64,000 bases of DNA from Rothia dentocariosa ATCC 17931 (GCF_000164695.2 NC_014643.1:806001-870000), one strand, 5' to 3'; shown: positions 34,081 to 43,175, counted from the first letter of the stretch. Notes: generated by a model from the letters alone, not told the origin. Program-made: numbers and translations.

Positions 34081-34737
34081 CTACATTAAAGACTCCGCTC
34101 CCTGAGTCCAAACCGTTTTGTTCTTCCGGCGGCGAGAATATTCACGAACCGTCACGAAGATAAAGAATATGCACAGGGCTACATCTATGAAATCTAGAGC
34201 CCAACTGAGGTACCCCAAGCCATAGGTGTACTGAAGGGAGCCACCCGCAAAGACGATGCTGAACAGTTGAATGAGCGATGCTGCCTCTACACCTTGAAGG
34301 AACAAACCAATAATATTGATGCCCAGAATAAATCCCAGCGATTTAGACCTGAGATAGAAGGTACCGGCGAGTATCTGAAGCCCGTAATATACCGGATATG
34401 CACACGCCAATGCTATGCGCTGAAAATCTTCTGCATCCCAATAGTCGAATCCATGCTTAACGGTAAGCTCCACATAGTCATATAGACCCCACACGGACAT
34501 TCCCAGGCTCACTATCATGAATGCGATACGCACCCCATACAGCCAACGGAACGGAAATTTGGGGTCTGCCGTCGTCACGGCTATGGACGCCTCCGTTTGG
34601 TTCGCAGCTCCCGGGTGCGCATACTGCCCCGGTACCGTCGAAGCCCGTTCGTCGGAAGGCTGCGACGCCGCCCAAGGTTTTACCGCATCCTGCGGATTCT
34701 GTTCGGCAAAGTTTTCTCTCGATGATTGCTCGCTCAT
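34081..34737 (-). CDS. Four-helix membrane protein, paralogue A1
   Basis: A 218-residue protein with a polar, Q/S/P-rich N-terminal tail (MSEQSSRENFAEQNPQDAV...) of about 65 residues followed by four hydrophobic segments and a basic C-terminus (REYSRRRKNK). It is closely similar in the tail and first helix (KFPFRWLYGVRI) to the product of 35855-36604. Start at 34737 follows the paralogue comparison; the ribosome site is poor and an ATG eight codons upstream is also possible. No family recognised. Confidence 0.65.
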   Translation of the reverse strand: MSEQSSRENFAEQNPQDAVKPWAASQPSDERASTVPGQYAHPGAANQTEASIAVTTADPKFPFRWLYGVRIAFMIVSLGMSVWGLYDYVELTVKHGFDYWDAEDFQRIALACAYPVYYGLQILAGTFYLRSKSLGFILGINIIGLFLQGVEAASLIQLFSIVFAGGSLQYTYGLGYLSWALDFIDVALCIFFIFVTVREYSRRRKNKTVWTQGAESLM

Positions 34738-34773
34738 AAATTCAAAACTATCACGCATATCGTTCACATCTCG

Positions 34774-35580
34774 CTATTTTTCTGCCTCTTCGTCACTGAG
34801 ACTGTTGTTTGAACTTTCCTTACTATCGAGGTCTGCGATATTTAGGGGCCGGGCAGCAGGTTTAGTTTTTGCCGTCCCTGAACCCATCATTTTCACGAAA
34901 ACAATGCTCACCCCAAGGTCAAAAAGAACCATTAGACACCCAAAGGGGTTATCGTATGCGACGGTAATCATGGTCATCACGAAAGAGAATACAAGACCAT
35001 AGTTATTCACCTTTTTAACCCAGGGATAGTCTTTGCGCCGTATAAATTTTGCGCAGGCGCGGGTCTGTACGGCCGTAATATATACTGCATAAGGAATCAT
35101 CAGAAACCCAAGAATTGCTATATGGGATAATGGCCGTTCAACCGATAACAGATTTACAGAAGTTTCTTCGCGATATGAAGTTGAATACCGCGCCATAGAG
35201 TTTATCCACGAATAAGCTATAACTACTATCGGAATATACGCCAGAGCTATACGAAGAACATAGAATATCTTGAGATTCTCAAGCCCTAGGGGTTTTGCCG
35301 CAGAGACTTCCACTGAATCGTGCGCCTTCTCTAGCGATTTTACGGGACTTCCTGAACTTGTGGGATTTTCCGGCTTTTCGGCATCATTTTCCGGCTCTCC
35401 ACTAGGGCGGATCACGAGTTCCTCATCCCCCAGCTGGCCGTAAAGTGCCGTATACGCAGGAAGTTCATTATCTGCCGAGGCGCTATCGACCATACCCGAC
35501 CAAGGAACCTTACGGCTGCTTTGAGCGGCAGGCGCATCGCGAGCAGAATTATGGGGCGAAAAGTCATGGTCAGTACTCAT
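34774..35580 (-). CDS. Membrane protein of unknown function (between the paralogues)
   Basis: A 268-residue protein with a long polar N-terminus (about 95 residues, acidic and S/P-rich), four hydrophobic segments (FYVLRIALAYIPIVVIAYSW, IAILGFLMIPYAVYITAVQ, YGLVFSFVMTMITVAY, CLMVLFDLGVSIVFVKMM) and an acidic serine-rich C-terminus. The architecture matches its two neighbours without clear sequence identity. It may form a transcription unit with A1, which starts 36 bases downstream. Confidence 0.65.
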   Translation of the reverse strand: MSTDHDFSPHNSARDAPAAQSSRKVPWSGMVDSASADNELPAYTALYGQLGDEELVIRPSGEPENDAEKPENPTSSGSPVKSLEKAHDSVEVSAAKPLGLENLKIFYVLRIALAYIPIVVIAYSWINSMARYSTSYREETSVNLLSVERPLSHIAILGFLMIPYAVYITAVQTRACAKFIRRKDYPWVKKVNNYGLVFSFVMTMITVAYDNPFGCLMVLFDLGVSIVFVKMMGSGTAKTKPAARPLNIADLDSKESSNNSLSDEEAEK

Positions 35581-35669
35581 ATTTTCACCCTAGGATTACA
35601 CCCTGGATATTCTATGAAAACCCCCTGAACATTCTCAATGAATATACTCCTTACATATTTCCTCATACT

Positions 35670-35716
35670 AAAAAGGCTCTTTACGTCAATAAAGCATTGG
35701 AAAAACCGCTCCAATG
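35670..35716. repeat. GGCTCTTTAT-family element, site 2 (half element)
   Basis: Left half AAAAAGGCTCTTTAC-GTCAATAAAGC is present; the right half is lost, leaving only CATTGG/CCAATG. The preceding bases CATACTAAAAAGGCTCTTTA also precede site 3 at 36687. Confidence 0.6.
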
Positions 35717-35726
35717 ACATAAGCAG

Positions 35727-35828
35727 ATGCGGCAGCTAAAGCGCGCATTTCCACACGGGTAGCGTTCGTTCCCGAATGTTTATATGAGAGCGCCCCGGAC
35801 CCCTTGAAAAAGTCCGGGGCACTCATGT
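35727..35828. repeat. Duplicated ArsD-gene tail and terminator T2
   Basis: The bases from GCGGCAGCTAAAGCGCGCAT through GAATGTTTATATG and the hairpin GCGCCCCGGAC.../GTCCGGGGCACTC copy 33958-34058, including the last codons of the ArsD-like gene. It shows the membrane-protein gene was duplicated together with its upstream neighbour's 3' end. The hairpin at about 35780-35828 should still end transcription from gene A2. Confidence 0.75.
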
Positions 35829-35854
35829 ATTTCACAACTTGAAGAGTATCGAGA

Positions 35855-36604
35855 CTACATTAAGGGCTGCTCCGGCGGGTTCTGAGGCTGTGCATGCTGA
35901 GATTGTGCGGTTTGTGCTTGTGCTGGCACATCAGGGGTTTGCGGCACATAAGTATGTGGAGCCGCCGCGTAAACAGGCTGAGTCTGAGTCGTCTTCATTT
36001 TCTGGCGGCGAGAATATTCGCGAATCACAATGATGATAAAGAATATACACAGAACCAGATTAATAATGTACAGTCCCCAGTCTAAGTACGTTGAAGCTTT
36101 GGCATATTCAAAGAAAATATCTAAGCGCAGAAGATTCTCAATCAGTTTAGGCAGCGAGGGCAACTGGACGATTAAACCTAGGATATTCACGCCCAGAATA
36201 TAGCCAAGCCCTTTGGACCGTAGGTATAGTATTGCCGCGATAATCTGCATGATTTCGTAGACCGGATATCCAATAACCTGGGGTGCTTCGATAATTTCTG
36301 CGAGGGCGAGCGACACATAACCATCAAGAATCGTGGTAACAAGTTTGTAGAGAATCCGCACGCTGAGCCATAAACTCACCGCCGTGACCACGATGCGCAC
36401 CCCATACAGCCAACGGAACGGGAATTTAGGGTATGCCGTCGTCACGGCTATGGGCGCTTCCGTTGGGTTCGCGGCACCCAGGTATGCATCCTGCCCCGGT
36501 ACCGTCGAAGCCTGATCGTCGGAAGGCTGCGACGCCGTCCCAGGTTTTACCGCATCCTGCGGATTCTGTTCGACAAAGTTTTCTCTCGATGATTGCTCAC
36601 TCAT
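35855..36604 (-). CDS. Four-helix membrane protein, paralogue A2
   Basis: A 249-residue paralogue of the 34081-34737 product, nearly identical for the first 80 residues (MSEQSSRENFVEQNPQDAVKP...), then diverged in the helices, and with a longer C-terminal tail rich in Q, P and A (QTAQSQHAQPQNPPEQP). Hydrophobic segments at about residues 70-90, 105-135, 140-165 and 185-210. Function unknown. Confidence 0.65.
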   Translation of the reverse strand: MSEQSSRENFVEQNPQDAVKPGTASQPSDDQASTVPGQDAYLGAANPTEAPIAVTTAYPKFPFRWLYGVRIVVTAVSLWLSVRILYKLVTTILDGYVSLALAEIIEAPQVIGYPVYEIMQIIAAILYLRSKGLGYILGVNILGLIVQLPSLPKLIENLLRLDIFFEYAKASTYLDWGLYIINLVLCIFFIIIVIREYSRRQKMKTTQTQPVYAAAPHTYVPQTPDVPAQAQTAQSQHAQPQNPPEQPLM

Positions 36605-36686
36605 AAATTTAAAACTACCATGTACACCGTTCACGACGGCGACTATTTTCGCCGGATTCGCCCGGCAGACCTCTCACACACATACT

Positions 36687-36747
36687 AAAAAGGCTCTTTA
36701 TTCCAATAAAGCGGTGGAAAACCCGCTTTATTGGAATAAAGAGCCTT
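36687..36747. terminator. GGCTCTTTAT-family inverted repeat, site 3
   Basis: AAAAAGGCTCTTTATTCCAATAAAGCG ... CGCTTTATTGGAATAAAGAGCCTT. Complete element, 32 bases beyond the fba stop on the minus strand; probable fba terminator. Confidence 0.8.
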
Positions 36748-36778
36748 CTGATGCCGGGGCAAACCGGCTAAGCATTAC

Positions 36779-37804
36779 CTACTTGTTCAGCGAGGTGCCT
36801 GCCGAGCCGAGCTGCTGGCAAGCCTCAACCACGCGAGCTGCCATGCCCTCTTCAGCCTTAGCGCCCCACACGCGGGGGTCGTATGCCTTCTTGTTGCCGA
36901 CCTCGCCGTCAACCTTGAGCACGCCGTCGTAGTTGGTGAACATGTGACCGGCGACCGGGCGGGTGAAGGCGTACTGGGTATCGGTATCAATGTTCATCTT
37001 GATCACACCGTAGGAAACCGCATCCGCGATCTCCTGAGCGGTCGAACCGGAACCACCGTGGAACACCAGCGAGAACGGCTTCTCCTTACCGTACTTAGCG
37101 CCGATCTCGTCCTGAATCTGCTTGAGCAGTTCGGGGCGCAGGTGCACGTTACCGGGCTTGTACACACCGTGCACGTTACCGAAGGTCAGCGCCGCAATGT
37201 AGCGGCCCTTCTCGCCCAGACCCAGAGCCTCAACGGTCTTCACCGCGTCATCAACGGTGGTGTACAGGGAGTCGTCAATAGCGCCTTCAACGCCGTCTTC
37301 CTCGCCGCCGACGGCACCAATCTCAACCTCAAGCACAATCTTTGCCTTGTTGGTGCGCTCCAGAAGCTCAGCCGCAATCTTGAGGTTCTCATCTAGATCA
37401 ATAGCGGAACCATCCCACATATGAGAGTTAAAGATGGGGTCTTCGCCGCGCGCCACAGCCTTTTCAGACTCGGCGAGCAGGGGAAGAACAAAGCCATCCA
37501 GCTTGTCCTTGGGGCAGTGGTCAGTGTGCAGCGCGATGTTCACGTCGTACTGTTTGGCGATCTCACGAGCGTATGCCGCGAATGCCAGGGAACCAGCGAC
37601 CATATCCTTCTTCGATGCTCCCGACCAGTACGCTGCGCCACCAGTGGATGCCTGAACAATACCGTCAGAACCAGCCTCAGCGAAACCGCGAAGAGCGGCG
37701 TTGAGGGTCTGCGAGGAGGTGACGTTTACTGCCGGGTAGGCGAAGCCTTTTGCTTTCGCATTCTCCAGCATCTCTGCGTAGACTTCGGGGGTTGCAATAG
37801 CCAT
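36779..37804 (-). CDS. fba: Class II fructose-bisphosphate aldolase
   Basis: A 341-residue zinc aldolase splitting fructose 1,6-bisphosphate in glycolysis. Visible are ALHTDHCPK with the catalytic and zinc-binding residues, LEVEIGAVGGEEDG, LTFGNVHGVY, LVFHGGSGST and the GVIKMNIDTDTQYAF phosphate-binding stretch. Start MAIATPEVYAEML at 37804 has AAGGAG 6 bases upstream; an open 23-codon extension is disregarded. Length is normal for actinobacteria. Monocistronic. Confidence 0.97.
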   Translation of the reverse strand: MAIATPEVYAEMLENAKAKGFAYPAVNVTSSQTLNAALRGFAEAGSDGIVQASTGGAAYWSGASKKDMVAGSLAFAAYAREIAKQYDVNIALHTDHCPKDKLDGFVLPLLAESEKAVARGEDPIFNSHMWDGSAIDLDENLKIAAELLERTNKAKIVLEVEIGAVGGEEDGVEGAIDDSLYTTVDDAVKTVEALGLGEKGRYIAALTFGNVHGVYKPGNVHLRPELLKQIQDEIGAKYGKEKPFSLVFHGGSGSTAQEIADAVSYGVIKMNIDTDTQYAFTRPVAGHMFTNYDGVLKVDGEVGNKKAYDPRVWGAKAEEGMAARVVEACQQLGSAGTSLNK

Positions 37805-38011
37805 GCTGACTCCTTGACTAGGGTGCGGGAAAACGTAAATTCCCGTGGTTTTGTTGGCGCGTCTGAACGCCATCTACAGAGACTATTTTACCAAGGGGGT
37901 TAGGGTTTTCTGTAGACTGAAAGCGCCGGTTTTTCGGCTTATTTCGGGCTTTGATGAGGCATTTTAGCCCGTATTTGAGAGTCATTGTCATCATAATGAG
38001 GGGAACGCCGA

Positions 38012-38317
38012 ATGGGTGAAAATAACCCTAAGAATGCACGGCTGGCACGCCTGCAAGAACGCCGCGCAGCGATTCAAGCCCGCATGGATGCGCACGTCAT
38101 TGGAGGCGGCCCCGTCGCCAAATCCCTCGCCCTCATTGAACGGATGCGCGCCGAAGGTGCCACCGATCTTGAGATCGACACCACCCTCGCCAAGAAGAAG
38201 CTCCCCTCCGTCATCGAGGTGGGGCGCAAATCCGCGCTTCACGTACCCGGCTGGTGGCTGCTGACCCGCCGCAAGAAGCGCCTCGACCGAAAGATTCACG
38301 CACTAGGCGGCAGCTAA
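38012..38317 (+). CDS. Small basic protein of unknown function
   Basis: A 101-residue soluble protein, starting MGENNPKNARLARLQERRAAIQ, with GAGGGGAAC upstream of the ATG. It is helical and basic, especially at both ends (RRKKRLDRKIH). No family recognised. Its charge suggests nucleic-acid or membrane association. Monocistronic, divergent from fba. Confidence 0.6.
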   Translation: MGENNPKNARLARLQERRAAIQARMDAHVIGGGPVAKSLALIERMRAEGATDLEIDTTLAKKKLPSVIEVGRKSALHVPGWWLLTRRKKRLDRKIHALGGS

Positions 38318-38689
38318 ACCCACGACAAGCGAGCGCCGTCTCCTCGCATCCTGTACACCCTACCTGTATAAATACACACATATTTTTCTGTGAGCCAGGG
38401 ATAATTTTATGTTCCCTGCTATAGCAAGGAATAAACTGTATTTATTAAATTTCAATAACAATTTTCGGAATATTCCCGGCATCACAGTAGTACGTGCATT
38501 ATGCATTGACGCGCATATTATCGGGGTGTGCTCCCCGTAACATTCTTATACTTGGTCTGCTATAGTCTTAAAAAACTCCATGCGGCTTCCGGAATTTACT
38601 ATATATCCGCGTGGAACAACACCGTATTGTGGCGCTCTGAGAAGGTACACCATCGTTCCCACTGGGCGCTGCAGGTCATAAGGAAAAAT
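38318..38689. promoter_or_regulatory. Regulatory region upstream of amino-acid permease
   Basis: About 370 bases. It contains an inverted repeat AGGGATAA...TTATGTTCCCT (about 38397-38418), the palindrome GGAATATTCC (38467-38476) and CATCACAGTA soon after. The last motif recurs upstream of the ornithine cyclodeaminase gene near 40365, so one regulator may bind both. No gene supported. Confidence 0.45.
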
Positions 38690-40273
38690 ATGAGTCTCGA
38701 TTCACCTAAAAAACCTATGACGCGACCAGACCACGAAGACGCCTTCGCTCATGAGCAGGAAGGTCTGCACAAGGGGCTAGGCGCTCGACAACTTCAAATG
38801 ATTGCGATCGGTTCCGCTATCGGTACCGGTCTATTCTTGGGGACAGGCGGGCGCCTCGAAAAGGCCGGCCCCATGCTTGCGATCATTTTCGCCGTCTGCG
38901 GGTTCTTCGGCTACCTGATCCTGCGCGCACTGGGCGAGCTGATCCTGCACCGCCCCTCCTCTGGCTCGTTCGTCTCATACACCCGCGAATTCTACGGCGA
39001 AAAGGCGGCGTTCGTCTCCGGCTGGCTGTACTGGCTCAACTGGGCTATGACGGCGGTGGCGGATGCGACCGCAATTGCTATCTACATCTCCTGGTTTGGG
39101 CGATATAACCAATTCTTTGCCGACCTACCGCAATGGCTCACCGCCTTCATTGTGGTGATTGTGACCGTGTCCCTGAACCTGGTCTCGGTTAAGCTCTTCG
39201 GCGAGCTGGAGTTCTGGTTTGCACTCATCAAGATTCTGGCACTGCTGACCTTCATGGCGGTTGGTATTTGGTACCTCATCTTCGGACAGCCCATCAACGG
39301 CGTGCAACCCGGTATTCCGCTGATTATGTCGCATGAAGGGCTCTTCCCGCAGGGTGTTCTTCCGGCGTTAATTGTTGTGCAGGGCGTTGTGTTCGCATAC
39401 GCCGGTATCGAACTGGTGGGCACCACCTCCGGCGAAACAAAGGACGTCAAGAAGATTATTCCGCGCGCTATCAACGCTGTGGTGTGGCGCATTGCCATCT
39501 TCTACGTGGGCGCCGTAGTGCTGCTGTGCCTGCTCATGCCGTACACCGTCTACAGCGATGACGAGTCGCCCTTCGTGACCTTCTTCGACAATATTGGCGT
39601 GACCGCAAGTGCCCCAATCATGCAGCTGGTCGTGATTACCGCCGCCGCATCGTCGCTGAACGCGGGCCTGTATTCGACCGGTCGCATTCTGCACTCAATG
39701 GGTGTTGCCGGGTCTGCGCCGAAGTTCGCAACTAAGGTTTCTAAGTCCGGCGTTCCGGTGGCGGGTATTCTGTTGACCGGCGTGGTGGGGCTTTTCGGTG
39801 TGGTTCTGAATTTCATTGTTCCCGAACAGGCGTTTGAGGTCGTGCTCAATATTGCGGCCTTCGGTACGATGGCATCCTGGGTTGCTATTTCGCTCTCGCA
39901 TCAGAAGTTCCTCAAGCTGGCCAAGGAAGGAAAGTACACACGCCCCGAGTACCGTGCCCCCGGCGGGCGCTTTGCCGACTGGTCGGTTCTGACCTTCATG
40001 GCTATTGTTATTGTGCTGATGGCACTCGACTACCCCGTGGGCACATGGACTCTCATCTCGCTTCTTTTCGTGATTCCGCTGCTCATTATTGGTTGGTTTG
40101 TGGTACGCGATCGAGTGAATGAGGTTGCGCGTGTTCGTGAGGGCTTCACGGGCGCTGTTCCGGTGATTGCGGCTCCTCCGATGGCGCGTAAGCTCTCGAA
40201 TGAGGGCGTTTACAAGAATTACTTCACGGAACTTGCCGAACACGACGATGATTCGGATGAGGATCGGAAGTAG
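38690..40273 (+). CDS. APC family amino-acid permease (AnsP/GabP-like)
   Basis: A 527-residue transporter with twelve helices. The N-terminal region has LGARQLQMIAIGSAIGTGLFLGTGG, the diagnostic first-helix motif of the AAT group, and LRALGELILHRPSSGSFVSYTREFYG after helix 2. ATG at 38690 has AAGGA seven bases upstream; a 54-codon open extension lies in the regulatory region. An ornithine cyclodeaminase gene follows after 176 bases, suggesting a basic amino acid or proline-related substrate. Confidence 0.92.
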   Translation: MSLDSPKKPMTRPDHEDAFAHEQEGLHKGLGARQLQMIAIGSAIGTGLFLGTGGRLEKAGPMLAIIFAVCGFFGYLILRALGELILHRPSSGSFVSYTREFYGEKAAFVSGWLYWLNWAMTAVADATAIAIYISWFGRYNQFFADLPQWLTAFIVVIVTVSLNLVSVKLFGELEFWFALIKILALLTFMAVGIWYLIFGQPINGVQPGIPLIMSHEGLFPQGVLPALIVVQGVVFAYAGIELVGTTSGETKDVKKIIPRAINAVVWRIAIFYVGAVVLLCLLMPYTVYSDDESPFVTFFDNIGVTASAPIMQLVVITAAASSLNAGLYSTGRILHSMGVAGSAPKFATKVSKSGVPVAGILLTGVVGLFGVVLNFIVPEQAFEVVLNIAAFGTMASWVAISLSHQKFLKLAKEGKYTRPEYRAPGGRFADWSVLTFMAIVIVLMALDYPVGTWTLISLLFVIPLLIIGWFVVRDRVNEVARVREGFTGAVPVIAAPPMARKLSNEGVYKNYFTELAEHDDDSDEDRK

Positions 40274-40312
40274 CTTTTTACACACATTATTTTCCGGATA
40301 TTGCACACACTA

Positions 40313-40343
40313 CGCTGACATAATGTCATGCATATTGTCAGCG
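40313..40343. promoter_or_regulatory. Inverted repeat CGCTGACA-N15-TGTCAGCG
   Basis: Eight-base perfect arms between the permease stop and the cyclodeaminase start. No T run follows, so it may be an operator for the downstream gene or a weak terminator. ATTCCGGGGAAT (40345-40356) and CATCACAGTA (about 40364-40373) follow. Confidence 0.5.
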
Positions 40344-40449
40344 TATTCCGGGGAATATTATATACATCACAGTAATAATCTATACATTTGACCGCTGATA
40401 TACTGGTCCAGTATTTCATGTCAGCCTCTCACGACTAAGGAGATTTATC

Positions 40450-41490
40450 GTGACCGACCACAGGGTTGAATTTGTTGATGTTGCATCCATGGCACAGTGG
40501 ATTCAGCGTGACGGCGTTGGGAATATTATTGCCGGTATGGTGAATTTCTTGGAAGAAGATTTCAAGAAATGGCAGAGCTTCGATAAGATTCCGCGCGTAG
40601 CATCCCACACCCCCTTCGGCGTGATTGAGTTAATGCCCACCTCAGATAACATCACCTATTCCTTCAAGTACGTGAACGGGCATCCCTCGAACCCTGCACG
40701 TGGATACCAGACCGTGACCGCGTTCGGTCTGCTGGCTGATGTGGATAACGGCTACCCCGTCTTCCTCGCGGAGATGACCCTGCTGACCGCCCTTCGTACC
40801 GCCGCTGTTTCTGCCATGGTGGCTAAGCATCTGGCACGCAAGGACTCGCGGAAGATAGCGATGATCGGCGCCGGTTCGCAGTCCGAGTTCCAAGCCCTTG
40901 GGATGCGCGCCGTCCTCGGCATCGAAGACCTTGCGGTGTACGATGTTGATCCCGCCGCTATCGAGAAGTTCCGCCGTAATCTGGAGCCGCTGGGGTTCAG
41001 GATTCATGCCGCATCCAGCGTGGACGAGGCCGTTGCAGACGCCGATATTATTACCACCTGCACCGCCGATAAACAGCAGGCAAAGGTGCTTCTAAATTCG
41101 CAGGTGAAACCCGGCGTGCATCTGAATGCTATTGGAGGCGACTGCCCCGGCAAAACCGAGCTGGAGAGCGAGATTTTAGATCGTTCGACCGTGTTCGTGG
41201 AGTTCCCGCCGCAGACCCGCATCGAGGGTGAAATTCAGCAGAAGGATCCGGATTTCCCCGTGGTGGAGTTCTGGAAGGTTCTGACCGGCGAGGAGCCCGG
41301 GCGTACCTCGGATGAACAGATTACTCTCTTCGATTCGGTGGGCTTTGCGATCGCCGACTTCTCGGGTCTGCGCTATGCACGCGAGGCAACCCGGGGCACC
41401 GATCTGCAGCAGTTCATTGACCTGGTGGCAAACCCGGACGATCCGAAGGATCTTTTCTCGCTCGTGAACGTGAACGTTCCGGTGGGCTAG
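40450..41490 (+). CDS. ocd: Ornithine cyclodeaminase family protein
   Basis: A 346-residue NAD-dependent enzyme of the OCD/mu-crystallin family; the group's best-known member converts ornithine to proline and ammonia. Visible are MTLLTALRTAAVSAMVAKHLAR with the substrate arginine, the Rossmann loop IAMIGAGSQSEFQALGM near residue 135, and GVHLNAIGGDCPGKTEL with the catalytic aspartate. The length and the HPSNPARGYQTV segment match ornithine cyclodeaminases better than alanine dehydrogenases. It follows an amino-acid permease. Confidence 0.88.
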   Translation: MTDHRVEFVDVASMAQWIQRDGVGNIIAGMVNFLEEDFKKWQSFDKIPRVASHTPFGVIELMPTSDNITYSFKYVNGHPSNPARGYQTVTAFGLLADVDNGYPVFLAEMTLLTALRTAAVSAMVAKHLARKDSRKIAMIGAGSQSEFQALGMRAVLGIEDLAVYDVDPAAIEKFRRNLEPLGFRIHAASSVDEAVADADIITTCTADKQQAKVLLNSQVKPGVHLNAIGGDCPGKTELESEILDRSTVFVEFPPQTRIEGEIQQKDPDFPVVEFWKVLTGEEPGRTSDEQITLFDSVGFAIADFSGLRYAREATRGTDLQQFIDLVANPDDPKDLFSLVNVNVPVG

Positions 41491-41511
41491 GGGTTCACTC
41501 CCCTACACAAC

Positions 41512-41587
41512 ACCGCGAGCAGGTGGTTTTTGATCCGAGCAGGTAGGATTTTCCTACCTTTTCGGCAAAATCCTACCTGCTCGCGGT
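41512..41587. terminator. CGCGAGCAGGT-family inverted repeat, site 3
   Basis: ACCGCGAGCAGGT ... ACCTGCTCGCGGT with internal GAGCAGGTAGGATTTTCCTACC and TTCGGCAAAATCCTACC. Very close to 26828-26901. Lies between convergent genes, as a bidirectional terminator would. Confidence 0.75.
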
Positions 41588-41596
41588 GTATTTGCT

Positions 41597-42337
41597 TTAA
41601 GGCTTCTGCCCGAAAACGTGGCGGCGCACCCAGGCGTGCATCGCGATCCCAGCGGCGGTTGCCGCATTCATCGACCGGGTTGAGCCGAATTGTTCGATCG
41701 AGAGCGTATCGCGCGCGGCGGCGTGAATTTCCTCCGACAACCCTGGGCCTTCCTGTCCAAAGACCAGCACACAGTTCTTCGGCAGATCATAGGTTTCAAG
41801 CGGCACAGAATCCGGAAAAATATCGATACCGATAATGTCCAGCCCCTCGCCCTGCGCCCACGCCACAAAATCCTCAATCGTGGGATGATGCCGCACATGC
41901 TGATACCGGTCGGTCACCATCGCACCGCGTCGGTTCCAGCGTTTCTTACCAATAATATGCACTTCTTTCGCCAAAAAGGCGTTCGCGGTGCGCACCACGG
42001 TACCGATATTCAGATCGTGCTGCCAGTTCTCGATCGCGACGTGAAAATCATGGCGGCGCGTGTCAAGGTCGGCGATAATCGCCTCCATGCTCCAGTAACG
42101 GTACTTATCCACCACATTGCGGCGGTCGCCTTCACGCAGAAGCTGTTCATCCCAATGCTCGCCCTCAGGCCACTCGCCCTCCCAGGGGCCGACGCCAACC
42201 TCAAACCGGGGCGTTCCGAAAGCCTCGCTTTCGGGGTACTCCTGCGGTGTATTCTGCGGCTCTGCAGGCTCGTTCACGCGGGAATCCTGCCCGTAATCTG
42301 AGGGGTCAAGGGGTGTCTGATGGCTTGGGGAACTCAT
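41597..42337 (-). CDS. TrmH/SpoU family RNA 2'-O-methyltransferase
   Basis: A 246-residue SPOUT methyltransferase acting on tRNA or rRNA. Motifs are NWQHDLNIGTVVRTANAF (motif 1 with the conserved asparagine and arginine), KNCVLVFGQEGPGLSEEI (motif 2) and LSIEQFGSTRSMNAATAAGIAMHAW (motif 3, the SAM-binding knot). The N-terminal 65 residues are proline- and acid-rich. Target nucleotide is not evident. AGAAAG precedes the ATG. Confidence 0.9.
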   Translation of the reverse strand: MSSPSHQTPLDPSDYGQDSRVNEPAEPQNTPQEYPESEAFGTPRFEVGVGPWEGEWPEGEHWDEQLLREGDRRNVVDKYRYWSMEAIIADLDTRRHDFHVAIENWQHDLNIGTVVRTANAFLAKEVHIIGKKRWNRRGAMVTDRYQHVRHHPTIEDFVAWAQGEGLDIIGIDIFPDSVPLETYDLPKNCVLVFGQEGPGLSEEIHAAARDTLSIEQFGSTRSMNAATAAGIAMHAWVRRHVFGQKP

Positions 42338-42460
42338 GGTTTCTTTCTGATGGCGCGTACATATAGTGCCGGATGCGCGGCGAAGGAGTCTGGGGTGGGC
42401 GGTGCGGCAATGCCCGCACGCCGCTAACTACCGGCACGCGCGGGCATCTATGAAGCTCCC

Positions 42461-43042
42461 TTAGTCGAGCCCTAAATCATCCTTGGAGTAGGCGTAGAAG
42501 CAGGGGACCCCGGCAACCTCTTCGATATGTTCTTTCGCCCCGGTTGCACGGTCTACAATGACGGCGACGGCGACGACCTCGGCGCCCGCTGTGCGCAGCG
42601 CATCCACTGCGGTTAAAGCGGACCCGCCGGTGGTGGAAGTATCTTCAACGGCGACCACGCGGCGACCCTCAACGCTGGGCCCCTCAACCTGGCGACCCAT
42701 GCCGTAGGACTTTTGTGCCTTACGCACCACAAACGAATCGATAGCGCGGTCCTGATCGCCCGCCGCGCGCATAATTGCGGAACCAACGGGGTCGGCACCC
42801 ATCGTTAGACCACCGGCGGCCTCGAACTCGATACCGTTGCGGTCGAGCAGATCGAGCATCACCTGACCGACCAAACGCGACGCTTCGTGATGCAGGGTGA
42901 TACGGCGCAAGTCGACGTAGTAGTCGGCTTCTTTCCCGGAGGCAAGAGTCACTTTACCGCGCACCACGGCAAGCTCGGAGATGAGCTGGCGCAAACGTTC
43001 GCGGGCTTCTTCGATGGGCAGGGTTTCGGAAAGTTTAGTCAT
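42461..43042 (-). CDS. pyrE: Orotate phosphoribosyltransferase
   Basis: A 193-residue enzyme making OMP from orotate and PRPP in pyrimidine synthesis. The PRPP-binding motif VVAVEDTSTTGGSAL lies at residues 124-138, with SGKEADYYVDLRRITL and VRKAQKSYGMGRQVEG upstream for orotate and phosphate binding. Length is typical. Separate from other pyr genes in the window, although a uracil-type permease is encoded 9 kb away. No PyrR-type leader is seen. Confidence 0.96.
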   Translation of the reverse strand: MTKLSETLPIEEARERLRQLISELAVVRGKVTLASGKEADYYVDLRRITLHHEASRLVGQVMLDLLDRNGIEFEAAGGLTMGADPVGSAIMRAAGDQDRAIDSFVVRKAQKSYGMGRQVEGPSVEGRRVVAVEDTSTTGGSALTAVDALRTAGAEVVAVAVIVDRATGAKEHIEEVAGVPCFYAYSKDDLGLD

Positions 43043-43141
43043 ATTTCAAGTTTAGCGGGTTACCCCGGGCACGGGCTGGCGGTGGGTGTCCAGGGCTATG
43101 CCTTAGGTGCCTTAGGGGTGCGTCCCGGCTCTCTGCCGCGT

Positions 43142-43175
43142 AAAAAAGGCTCTTTATTCACATAAAGAGCCTTTT
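43142..43175. terminator. GGCTCTTTAT-family inverted repeat, site 4 (short form)
   Basis: AAAAAAGGCTCTTTAT-TCAC-ATAAAGAGCCTTTTT; outer stem only, without the GCG inner arms of sites 1, 3 and 6. It lies just beyond the 3' end of the 43204 gene (minus strand) and would end it. Confidence 0.8.
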
